A stretch of 5,062 bases of DNA. Origin: Gammaproteobacteria bacterium (lineage in GTDB: Bacteria > Pseudomonadota > Gammaproteobacteria > J044). Position 1 is the stretch's first letter; the number at the start of each line of letters is the position of its first letter. The DNA lies in assembly GCA_026995955.1 (NCBI GenBank), contig JALWNJ010000162.1:1-5062 (forward strand), in the 5' to 3' direction. Of the stretch, positions 1 through 4,982 are shown one piece after another. The notes beneath the pieces were generated by a model, which was given only the letters and a program-made list of their open reading frames with translations, was not told the origin of the DNA and did no database searches. The translations under genes were made by a program, and so were the position numbers.

Positions 1-681
1 CACCCGTTCCAGCGCCGGCAGGCGTTCCGGCAGGGCCGGCCACGCGCTCGGCGCATTCGGCAGCAGGGCACGCAGCTGCTCTCCGGCCGCACTCAGCTCG
101 CCCCGTGCCCGGGATCGCGACAGTGCTGCCCGAAGGCGGGCTTGCCGGGCCAGATCCAGATCCACCTGAGTGATGTCCCCGGCATCGAAGCGCTTCTCCG
201 CCAGCGTCTCGAAACGGGCCATCAGCCTGGCCCGCTCCGCGGCCAGGGCGTCCAGCGCCCGTGCCGTCTGCCACTCGGCGAGTGCCGTCAGGAAACGGCC
301 TTCCAGTTCGATGCGGGTAGCATCGATGCGGGCACGGGCCGCGGCCAGACGGGCCACGGCGGCCTTGCTCCGGGCACCACGCTTGTTGCCCAGATCGATG
401 GTCTGGGAGATGCCGATGCTGTCGGTATCGCCCTCGGCGCGTTCCGCATCGAGTTCCAGTTCGGGGTTGTAGAGGGGACGGTCCGCGGCCTCCCCGCGCG
501 CCTGCGCCGCTTCCAGCGCAGCCCGGGCCTCGGCCATGCGGGGATGTTCGGCCAGCAGCCTTTCGACGAGCTGGCGCAGTTGTGGCGTTGCCGTATCGGC
601 CTGAGCCTGGGGGACCAGGACCAGTGCCAGAATCAGGCAGGCCGCTGCCCGCCAGCCCGGCATACGATGGTTCGTGTTCAT
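1..681 (-). CDS. TolC/CzcC-type outer-membrane efflux protein, N-terminal part (3' end off window)
   Basis: This encodes the first 227 residues of an outer-membrane factor, the channel-tunnel of a tripartite efflux pump. Residues 1-28 are a signal peptide with a hydrophobic core and an AQA cleavage site before Asp29. After this come long Ala/Arg/Glu/Leu-rich helices typical of the OEP fold. The stretch NPELELDAE (about 72-80) followed by SIGISQTIDLGNKR (about 88-101) is the usual signature of CzcC-like proteins, and a second helical hairpin with FDAGDITQVDLDLAR follows at about 165-179. Translation probably starts at the ATG at 681-679, with AAGGG six bases upstream. Family members run to about 400-430 residues, so roughly half is missing beyond the window edge. 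A CzcI-like gene lies 73 bp upstream on the same strand, which supports a cobalt-zinc-cadmium type CBA pump. The substrate cannot be read from this part, and another RND or type I export partner is possible. Confidence 0.88.
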   Translation of the reverse strand, partial: MNTNHRMPGWRAAACLILALVLVPQAQADTATPQLRQLVERLLAEHPRMAEARAALEAAQARGEAADRPLYNPELELDAERAEGDTDSIGISQTIDLGNKRGARSKAAVARLAAARARIDATRIELEGRFLTALAEWQTARALDALAAERARLMARFETLAEKRFDAGDITQVDLDLARQARLRAALSRSRARGELSAAGEQLRALLPNAPSAWPALPERLPALERV

Positions 682-713
682 GTTTCGCCCTTGTCGTGTA
701 CGAATGGAGATCA

Positions 714-733
714 CCATGCCGCGAACGGCATGG
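714..733 (-). other. intercistronic hairpin, 8-bp stem with a UUCG loop (minus-strand RNA)
   Basis: CCATGCCG at 714-721 is the exact reverse complement of CGGCATGG at 726-733, with a four-base loop between them. In the minus-strand transcript the loop reads UUCG, a tetraloop sequence known for unusual stability (here closed by G-C rather than the classical C-G). It lies between the stop of the CzcI-like gene and the ribosome site of the TolC-like gene. No U-tract follows, so it looks more like an mRNA-processing, stability or partial attenuation element than a full terminator. Confidence 0.6.
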
Positions 734-754
734 CGCGATCAGCGGTACGGCGGC

Positions 755-1063
755 TCAGGCTCTCGGCGGCTTGCCGATGGGATCGGGAAGATGGGAGACG
801 ATGGAATAGCGATAGGGAGGGCGCTGCGCCGGAGACTTCCCCTGCGCAGGCTGGGCAACCGTGCTCGGCAGGGCCAGCACATGGGCCGTGCCGCAACCAC
901 AGTAATGACAGGGCATCAGCGCATCGGCAGCCGATAGCCCCTCGTCCAGCACGACCAGCCGGTTGGATTCGTCCGGTGTCGCCGTTACATGCACATCGCT
1001 CGCCCACGCCATGGTGGCCGTGAGCAGGGAGACGAGCAAAAGGCTGGTGAGCAAACGCTTCAT
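755..1063 (-). CDS. small exported Cys/His protein, CzcI/DUF2946-like, leading the efflux operon
   Basis: This is a 102-residue protein. Residues 1-22 are a classical signal peptide (MKRLLTSLLLVSLLTATMAWAS). A central cluster CHYCGCGTAH near residues 52-61 offers three Cys and two His for binding a metal or forming disulfides. The C-terminal tail YRYSIVSHLPDPIGKPPRA is Pro-rich and resembles the ends of CzcI/DUF2946-type periplasmic proteins, which commonly precede czcC genes. The assignment rests on size, export signal, Cys/His cluster, tail and position directly upstream of a CzcC-like gene; sequence similarity elsewhere is weak. An ATG nine bases earlier (1072-1070) would add MNR, but the AGGA at 1075-1072 is eight bases from the ATG at 1063-1061 and overlaps the earlier one, so I chose the later start. 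The likely role is periplasmic metal sensing, buffering or modulation of the pump, which is inferred and not shown. Confidence 0.75.
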   Translation of the reverse strand: MKRLLTSLLLVSLLTATMAWASDVHVTATPDESNRLVVLDEGLSAADALMPCHYCGCGTAHVLALPSTVAQPAQGKSPAQRPPYRYSIVSHLPDPIGKPPRA

Positions 1064-1070
1064 ACGGTTC

Positions 1071-1099
1071 ATCCTATCGGCTGCGCCTTTTGGGGTCAA
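1071..1099 (-). promoter_or_regulatory. candidate sigma70 promoter for the CzcI-like gene
   Basis: On the minus strand TTGACC (1099-1094) is followed after exactly 17 bases by TAGGAT (1076-1071), a fair match to -35 and -10 boxes. Transcription would begin near 1064, almost at the ATG at 1063, which would leave a nearly leaderless mRNA. The -10 overlaps the AGGA that I read as the ribosome site, so the two cannot both be used. The spacing is normal and is not the 19-20 bp typical of MerR-type metal promoters. Confidence 0.3.
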
Positions 1100-1201
1100 A
1101 CGCAATCGATCCGAGAAGCGGGTCACAAAAACCCGCCTGCAGCATCCGGGCCATGAACCCGCGGGGGACGCACCCCGACCGAGGGATGTCATCAACACCA
1201 T

Positions 1202-1207
1202 GGAGGT
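1202..1207 (+). promoter_or_regulatory. strong Shine-Dalgarno site fixing the start of the duplicated-domain gene
   Basis: GGAGGT is a near-perfect anti-16S match, six bases before the ATG at 1214. It supports this start and suggests efficient translation. Confidence 0.8.
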
Positions 1208-1213
1208 CCAACC

Positions 1214-2272
1214 ATGTTTACAGGAAAGACCCGTCGTACGGCAGCCTCCGTCCTGGGGCTGGTACTGATCCTCTCCAGCCCGTTCGCCCCGGCCGCCGAT
1301 CAGGGGGCATTGCCCAAGCCCGGTACCGTGCGCAGTGTCGAGGACTTGCACCAGTGGGGCAAGCCCGCCAAACCGGGCAAGCCGGCCTGCGAAGGCCCCT
1401 GGGAGATCAAGCTCTCCGTGCCGCAGGTTCGTGTCATTCGCGACGGGGATACCCATCGCGGCGACCCGCCGGGTGAATGGCGTTTTTCCGCGGGTGTGGA
1501 AAAACCGGCGGACCGCCGGCAATTGCGTACCCAGAGCAAGCAGGTCAACGATGGCGAGGTATGGCGGCTGAACTGGGCATTCCGCAAGTTCCAGCTCAAA
1601 CCCAACGAACCCCTGGTACTGCTCGCACGGGTCGTGGAGAGCGACCGGAACGCCAAGACCACCGCCGAGGCCCGGCAGACCCTGAGCCCGAAACAGTGGA
1701 AACGCCTGATCCGGGAGCGCGGCCGGATCCGGGTCCGCTTCAGCGGCAACGGCGACTACCCGCGGGCGCAACCGGTGGCCGGCGAAGCCCTGTTCCTGCT
1801 GAGCGGTCGGCCGTTGCCGGCCAAGGGTTGCGGTGCAGGCAAGCCCACCAAACCGCGAAAACTCACCGTCGTGCTCAAGGCCGTGCGTGTAATCAAGGAT
1901 GGTGACACCCATCGCGGCGATCCGCCGGGGGAATGGGTTCTGGAGGCCCGGGCACGCACCACCTCCGGCCAGGTCGCGGGCAAGAAGGGCTTCAAGCAGG
2001 TCAACGATGGCGAACTGTGGCGCACGAACTGGCGGCTGGTGCCCAAACTGACCCTCAAGCCGGGCGAGAACCTGCGTCTCGAGATCAAGCTGAGCGAGGC
2101 CGACAAGAATCAGCGTACGGAAGCGCGTGCCTCGCGAGTGCTGAGGCCGGAACAGTGGCAACGGCTGGCCGCCCGCCGTGGCACCGTCAAACTGCCCTTC
2201 TCCGGCAACGGCAGCTACCCGCGCGCGCAGCCCGTCAAGGGTATTGCCATCTTCCAGATCATCGGTAACTGA
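1214..2272 (+). CDS. exported protein of unknown function with two tandem copies of one ~135-aa domain
   Basis: I do not recognise this 352-residue protein. Residues 1-28 are a signal peptide (Lys/Arg start, hydrophobic core, APA before Ala28), so it is exported, probably to the periplasm. The rest is a duplication: repeat 1 at about 63-197 and repeat 2 at about 215-351. Three blocks are kept in both: DGDTHRGDPPGEW (77-89 and 229-241), KQVNDGE-[VL]-WR-x-NW (109-121 and 261-273), and FSGNG-x-YPRAQPV-x-G (176-190 and 329-343). Between blocks 2 and 3 both copies carry a 'LKP-x-E' beta-like stretch and a 'LxPxQWxRL' helix. One Cys precedes each repeat (Cys59 and Cys206), which could form a disulfide. 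Alternating hydrophobic strands with acidic Asp/Gly loops suggest a beta-sandwich, possibly C2-like and Ca-binding; this is conjecture. A strong ribosome site and a following hairpin indicate a single-gene transcript. It is divergent from the metal-efflux operon; a functional link is unproven. Confidence 0.85.
   Translation: MFTGKTRRTAASVLGLVLILSSPFAPAADQGALPKPGTVRSVEDLHQWGKPAKPGKPACEGPWEIKLSVPQVRVIRDGDTHRGDPPGEWRFSAGVEKPADRRQLRTQSKQVNDGEVWRLNWAFRKFQLKPNEPLVLLARVVESDRNAKTTAEARQTLSPKQWKRLIRERGRIRVRFSGNGDYPRAQPVAGEALFLLSGRPLPAKGCGAGKPTKPRKLTVVLKAVRVIKDGDTHRGDPPGEWVLEARARTTSGQVAGKKGFKQVNDGELWRTNWRLVPKLTLKPGENLRLEIKLSEADKNQRTEARASRVLRPEQWQRLAARRGTVKLPFSGNGSYPRAQPVKGIAIFQIIGN
1451..1936 (+). repeat. 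in-gene DNA direct repeat marking the domain duplication
   Basis: Positions 1451-1480 and 1907-1936 match at 28 of 30 bases. Positions 1538-1557 and 1994-2013 match at 20 of 20. Both pairs are 456 bp (152 codons) apart. The protein between these blocks has diverged much more, so identity is concentrated in the motif-coding stretches, through selection or local gene conversion. Confidence 0.85.
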
Positions 2273-2283
2273 AGTCTCGTTCT

Positions 2284-2312
2284 GGCGGTGGGCCGGTGAA
2301 TGGCCCGCCGCC
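2284..2312 (+). terminator. terminator-like hairpin after the duplicated-domain gene
   Basis: Eleven bases at 2284-2294 pair with 2302-2312 (ten Watson-Crick pairs and one G-U), with a 7-base loop at 2295-2301. The stem starts 12 bp after the stop codon. Only TT follows it, so this is a very stable but T-poor structure; it may act as a weak intrinsic terminator or as a 3' stability hairpin. Confidence 0.6.
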
Positions 2313-2321
2313 TTCCCGATG

Positions 2322-2573
2322 CATCCGTTCCTTCGTTGCACTGGGCTTGGTGGCCAGGCCAATGGTTTCGAAAGCATGCGGCAACAGTTCATGGCCCAGC
2401 TGTTGGCCGAGACGCTGGTGTCGGAGCGGTTCCAGGAACGGGATCTGCGGGCCAAGTATACGACCGATGCCGAGAGCCCGGAACATGCGCGTGCGCTGCT
2501 CGCACATGCATCGGATTCGACGACCAGGAGGGTGTACCGGAGGGGGCCTGAGCGGGTCAAACCGACCCGCTGA
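2322..2573 (+). pseudogene. C-terminal remnant of a tyrosine recombinase (phage/ICE integrase)
   Basis: About 83 residues read in frame to the TGA at 2571-2573 and match the end of tyrosine-recombinase integrases. The order is an 'LRCTGLGGQANGF' segment, the helix MRQQFMAQLLAE, then RDLRAK, then EHARALLAHASDSTTRRVYRRGPERVKPTR. In intact family members the corresponding motifs are HDLRAK and LLGHA-x-x-TTRRVYRR. The catalytic Arg (codon 2448-2450), the second His (2505-2507) and the nucleophilic Tyr (TAC, 2535-2537) are kept. The His of the HxxR box is Arg (CGG, 2439-2441), and the LLGH Gly is Ala. The N-terminal arm-binding domain and the first catalytic Arg are missing, because upstream lies the 3' end of another gene. 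An ATG at 2376 could start a 65-residue piece, but it has no clear ribosome site. It is non-functional as an integrase and marks a former mobile element near the tRNA gene. Confidence 0.72.
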
Positions 2574-2649
2574 ATGTCACACTTCCCTATTTATGTCACA
2601 GGCACGGAACTTGCTGAAAAATTCAGCTGCCTGAAACTTAAAGAGAAAT
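2574..2649. other. AT-richer patch with short direct repeats and overlapping hairpins
   Basis: This stretch is distinctly AT-richer than its surroundings and has no gene. ATGTCACA occurs at 2574-2581 and 2593-2600, 19 bp apart or nearly two helix turns. GCTGAA (2613-2618) pairs with TTCAGC (2622-2627), and TTCAG (2622-2626) can instead pair with CTGAA (2631-2635), so the two stems exclude each other. Repeats of this kind beside an integrase could be former recombinase or directionality-factor binding sites; this is inferred. Confidence 0.35.
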
Positions 2650-2667
2650 TGGCGCGCCCGGAAGGAT
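2650..2667 (-). repeat. att-like duplicate of the tRNA-Arg 3' end (18 bp)
   Basis: TGGCGCGCCCGGAAGGAT here is identical to 2834-2851, which is the last 18 bases of the tRNA gene (CCA, discriminator, acceptor 3' strand and part of the T stem). The bases on either side differ, so the identity ends sharply. A copied tRNA 3' end is the usual footprint of integrase-mediated insertion. No tRNA body is attached to this copy. Confidence 0.7.
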
Positions 2668-2791
2668 GATTCGCCGCTTCGCAGCTCACCCCTCAAGGGG
2701 GTCGCTCGCGCTGGCGCGCTGCGCGATGTGTCGCCCTGCTGCGCAGGGCTCGGTTCGAACCTGAGGAGGGTCGCCTCGGCCCCCAGACTCC
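2668..2791. other. non-coding spacer between the two att-like copies
   Basis: I see no credible gene here. There is a stem CCCC-TCAA-GGGG at 2689-2700 and a 6-bp stem GCCCTG/CAGGGC at 2733-2749 with a 5-base loop. The perfect palindrome GGTTCGAACC at 2752-2761 resembles a tRNA T-loop. The segment looks like degenerate tRNA-flanking DNA. Confidence 0.4.
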
Positions 2792-2836
2792 CCAGACATG
2801 ACAAGGCCCGCATGATGCGGGCCTTGTCATGTCTGG
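2792..2836 (-). terminator. perfect 21-bp inverted repeat just 3' of tRNA-Arg, probable terminator
   Basis: Positions 2792-2812 pair perfectly with 2816-2836, leaving a 3-base loop. The core AAGGCCCGCA/TGCGGGCCTT is of the kind often found as a tRNA terminator. The stem is extended outward without a mismatch until it takes in the tRNA's own CCA (2834-2836). No long T-tract follows on either strand, so termination may be imperfect; because it is symmetrical, it could act in both directions. Confidence 0.65.
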
Positions 2837-2910
2837 CGCGCCCGGAAGGATTCGAACCTCCGACCGCCTGGTTCGTAGCCAGGTACTCTATCCAGCTGAG
2901 CTACGGGCGC
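2834..2910 (-). tRNA. tRNA-Arg, anticodon ACG
   Basis: This is a 77-nt cloverleaf including the encoded CCA. The acceptor stem GCGCCCG (5' end, 2910-2904) pairs with CGGGCGC (2844-2838), followed by discriminator G and CCA. The D arm is GCTC-AGCTGGATA-GAGT. The anticodon stem CCTGG/CCAGG encloses the loop CTACGAA with anticodon ACG (2876-2874), whose first A is normally deaminated to inosine to read CGU, CGC and CGA. The variable loop is short, and the T arm GGAGG-TTCGAAT-CCTTC contains one mismatched end pair (first G opposite last C reads as a normal pair; all five pair with G-U allowed). It is intact despite serving as a probable integration target, as expected when an element restores the 3' end. 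Confidence 0.97.
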
Positions 2911-2934
2911 GTGGTGTCGCAAAAGCGAGGCGCA

Positions 2935-2963
2935 ATTATCCGGATTTGCCCGTTGGGCGTCAA
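2935..2963 (-). promoter_or_regulatory. sigma70 promoter of tRNA-Arg
   Basis: On the minus strand TTGACG (2963-2958) and GATAAT (2940-2935) are separated by exactly 17 bases, close to consensus in both boxes. The start site would lie near 2928, giving a leader of about 18 nt before the tRNA 5' end at 2910. The discriminator after the -10 is GC-rich (TGCGCC), as in stringently controlled stable-RNA promoters. The -35 box contains the TGA stop of the upstream DUF1624 gene. Confidence 0.75.
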
Positions 2964-3688
2964 GCGCTTCGGAACAGGCCCACCAGCAGGGCCAGCCCGC
3001 CGTAGAGCAGCGGCTGGTGCAGCAGGTAGATGACGAGTCCGTGGCGGCCGGCAGCCTCCAGCAGACGGGCGGGCCCGGCCCCGGCGTACAGGCGTCGCAG
3101 GGGGTCGGCCGCGGGACTGCGCAGCCAGTGCCCGACGCCGATGCCCACCAGTACCACGCCGAGCCAGGGAATCACCGGCACATAGTCGTCGGTGGCCGGC
3201 TTGTGGGTCATCAGGCCGATCCAGTGGATCCAGGGCTGGTCGAAAAACGGATGCGACCAGAAGCGGTCGAGCAGCAGTACCCCAATGCCGACGGCCAGTG
3301 CCAGGGTCGGCCGGAACAGGAAGGGCAGCGCCAGCAGGCTGGCCACGGCAATGAAGTGCAGGATGCCGAAGACGATGAGGCGATCCGGATTGCTGAACGC
3401 GGTGGCCAGGGTGACCAGGGCGGCGCCGGCGCCGATCTGCAGCAGGCGGCGGCCGAAGGCCGGCCAGCGGATGCCGTCGCCGTGCGCCAGCACCAGGCTG
3501 ATGCCCACCAGCAGCAGGAACAGGGAGACGATGAGGCTGCGCGCATTGAGCCAGAAGGGATCGCGGTAGAAGTCGAAGTCGGCGAGCCCGAAATGGGCCA
3601 GGTCCCAGCAGAAGTGGAAGGCCACCATCAGCACGATGGCCAGCCCGCGGGCAAGATCGACGATCTGGATGCGTCCGTTCATGGACAC
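2960..3688 (-). CDS. DUF1624 / HGSNAT-like multi-pass membrane protein (COG3503 type)
   Basis: This 242-residue integral membrane protein has about seven hydrophobic segments (near 13-30, 48-68, 83-99, 104-121, 126-140, 169-187 and 215-238). Its N-terminus, RIQIVDLARGLAIVLMVAFHFCWDLAHFG (Asp11, Arg14-Gly15, His25, Trp28-Asp29), is the hallmark of the heparan-alpha-glucosaminide N-acetyltransferase catalytic-domain family. FGILHFIA (107-114), a PVIPWLG segment (171-177) and LVIYLLHQPLL (218-228) are further family features. By analogy it may transfer acyl groups across the inner membrane, but bacterial members have no settled substrate. The listed start is GTG (3688), with GGGAGG nine bases upstream; an ATG at 3682 has AGGA seven bases upstream and is equally good. 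It lies 49 bp after glcF on the same strand and probably shares its transcript. Similar length to bacterial relatives suggests that it is complete. Confidence 0.88.
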   Translation of the reverse strand: MSMNGRIQIVDLARGLAIVLMVAFHFCWDLAHFGLADFDFYRDPFWLNARSLIVSLFLLLVGISLVLAHGDGIRWPAFGRRLLQIGAGAALVTLATAFSNPDRLIVFGILHFIAVASLLALPFLFRPTLALAVGIGVLLLDRFWSHPFFDQPWIHWIGLMTHKPATDDYVPVIPWLGVVLVGIGVGHWLRSPAADPLRRLYAGAGPARLLEAAGRHGLVIYLLHQPLLYGGLALLVGLFRSA

Positions 3689-3692
3689 ATCC

Positions 3693-3716
3693 TGCCGCCT
3701 CCCGCCGGTGGCGGCA
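3693..3716 (-). promoter_or_regulatory. hairpin covering the ribosome site of the DUF1624 gene
   Basis: TGCCGCC at 3693-3699 pairs with GGCGGCA at 3710-3716, and an alternative inner stem CCGCC/GGCGG (3702-3706 with 3710-3714) is possible. The purine tract GGGAGG (3703-3698 on the minus strand) lies in the stem and loop, so the structure could lower translation of the DUF1624 gene relative to glcF. It is not followed by a T-tract. Confidence 0.35.
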
Positions 3717-3737
3717 AGCCAGGCACATCCGCGCCCC

Positions 3738-4982
3738 TCACGCGGGCCGTGGCGGTGCCGGACGATCGGGCGGCACGGCCTCGGCCAGCACCTCCACCCA
3801 GTGCCGCACCGGGATGGCGGCGGCCGGCTCGAGGTGCATCAGACAGCCGACATTGGCACTTGCAACGACCTCCGGCTCCAGTGCCTGCAGCGCGGCCAGC
3901 TTGTCCTCCCGCAGGCGCTCGGACATGGCCGGCTGGAACAGGCTGTAGGTACCGGCGGCGCCGCAGCACAGATGGCTGTCGGCCGGCAGCAGGACCTCGA
4001 ACCCCGCGCGGCGCAGCAGGTTGGGCACTACGCTGGCCGCCCGCAGGCCGTGCTGCAGGGTGCAGGGCGGGTGCCAGGCCACCCGGCCACGGGCGATGCC
4101 GCCCCAGTGCACGGGCCAGTGACCCTCGAGCCAGACCTCGAACGGCTGCACCCTGGACAATACCCGTTGCGCCAGGGCCAGGTATTCGGGCTCGTCGCGC
4201 AACAGATCCGGATACTCGTGTATCTCCAGCACACAGGCCGAGGACAGGCCGAGTATGGCCTCGGCGCCCTCGTCCAGCGCCCGCCGCCAGAGATCCAGGT
4301 TGCGGCGCGCGCGGTGACGGGCACGATGCTCGGCCTGGAGGTGATGTTCCAGTGCGCCGCAACACTGCTCGCCGGCCAGCGAATCGCCCCGCACCCCAAG
4401 GGCATCGAGCAGGCGCAGCGCCGCCTCGCGCGCCGCCGGCAATGCCGCCGGTTCGACACAGCCCTGGAACAGCACCACCCGGCGCGCATGGGGCCGGGCC
4501 CGGAATCCGCTGCCGGGACGCGGGCGGTACAGCTTATGCCTCAGCGCGGCGGGCAACAGAGGGGCCACCCACCGCCCCAGCCGCAGCAGGGTGCCGATGC
4601 GGTGGCGCATCGGAACGGCCCGGAGCAGCAGGCCGCGCAGCAGGCGCTGTTGAAGGGGAAGCGGTGCCAGGCCCTCGAGCCGCTTTCGTCCGATCTCCAG
4701 CAGCCGGTGGTATTCGACGCCGGAGGGACAGGTGGTCTCGCAGGAACGGCATAGCAGGCAGCGGTCGAGGTGCTCGCGTGTCTGGGCCCCGGCCCGGCCC
4801 TGCTCCAGCATCTGCTTGATGAGATAGATGCGCCCGCGCGGGCCGTCCAGCTCGTCGCCCAGCACGCCATAGGTGGGACAGGTCGCGGTGCAGAACCCGC
4901 AGTGCACGCAGCTGCGCAGGATGCGCTCGGCCTCCTGTCCCTCGCTGCTGCGGCGGAAGTCCTCGGGAAGGCGGGTCTCCAT
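3738..4982 (-). CDS. glcF: glycolate oxidase iron-sulfur subunit GlcF
   Basis: This 414-residue protein is the electron-transfer subunit of glycolate oxidase GlcDEF, which converts glycolate to glyoxylate and passes electrons to the respiratory chain. Numbered from the chosen ATG, two ferredoxin-type [4Fe-4S] motifs are complete: C25-xx-C28-G-x-C31-xxx-C35-P and C75-xx-C78-xx-C81-xxx-C85-P. Two cysteine-rich CCG domains follow: GC175, then QCC207/208-G, then SSAC250; and PPC307-TLQHG, then LCC339/340-GAAGTYS, then NVGC380. Length is normal for the family (about 400-410), with a Pro-rich extra tail. Family members usually have Gly after the Cys in 'SGCG'; here it is Val (SSACV). The ATG at 4982-4980 overlaps the stop of glcE by one base (TGATG), with GGAGG seven bases upstream; a GTG at 4985 would add one residue but sits closer to the ribosome site. 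This overlap indicates translational coupling with glcE. Confidence 0.95.
   Translation of the reverse strand: METRLPEDFRRSSEGQEAERILRSCVHCGFCTATCPTYGVLGDELDGPRGRIYLIKQMLEQGRAGAQTREHLDRCLLCRSCETTCPSGVEYHRLLEIGRKRLEGLAPLPLQQRLLRGLLLRAVPMRHRIGTLLRLGRWVAPLLPAALRHKLYRPRPGSGFRARPHARRVVLFQGCVEPAALPAAREAALRLLDALGVRGDSLAGEQCCGALEHHLQAEHRARHRARRNLDLWRRALDEGAEAILGLSSACVLEIHEYPDLLRDEPEYLALAQRVLSRVQPFEVWLEGHWPVHWGGIARGRVAWHPPCTLQHGLRAASVVPNLLRRAGFEVLLPADSHLCCGAAGTYSLFQPAMSERLREDKLAALQALEPEVVASANVGCLMHLEPAAAIPVRHWVEVLAEAVPPDRPAPPRPA

Larger units (their letters stand above)
1064..1213. promoter_or_regulatory. divergent intergenic region between the efflux operon and the duplicated-domain gene
   Basis: This 150-bp gap must hold the control sites for both divergent genes. 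A 6-bp stem (GCGGGT 1118-1123 with ACCCGC 1131-1136, A-rich 7-base loop) lies in the middle. A second small stem (CGGGG 1162-1166 with CCCCG 1173-1177) lies in the leader of the plus-strand gene. The palindrome ATCGAT is at 1105-1110. I could not identify a convincing plus-strand promoter or a named metal-regulator operator. Confidence 0.4.

Noticed and set aside
142..1023. Plus-strand frame opposite the efflux genes
   Set aside because: It is antisense to the TolC-like and CzcI-like genes, whose signal peptides, motifs and ribosome sites are convincing.
1451..2013. CRISPR or tandem satellite array
   Set aside because: There are only two copies, 456 bp apart, in frame within one coding gene; they reflect a domain duplication.
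755..2560. Long minus-strand open frame (601 codons)
   Set aside because: Only its last 102 codons form a real gene with its own signal peptide and ribosome site; the rest is antisense to the duplicated-domain gene.
2650..2851. Duplicate tRNA gene or tRNA pseudogene
   Set aside because: The left copy contains only the last 18 bases; no anticodon or D arm can be found beside it.
2728..3033. Plus-strand frame containing 'PEGFEPPTAWFVARYSIQLSYGR'
   Set aside because: This is the antisense translation of the tRNA-Arg gene, a well-known kind of false protein annotation.
3017..4819. Long plus-strand open frame (600 codons)
   Set aside because: It lies antisense to glcF and the DUF1624 gene, is low in complexity (Gln/Pro/Ala/Arg-rich) and matches no family; long antisense frames are common in GC-rich DNA.
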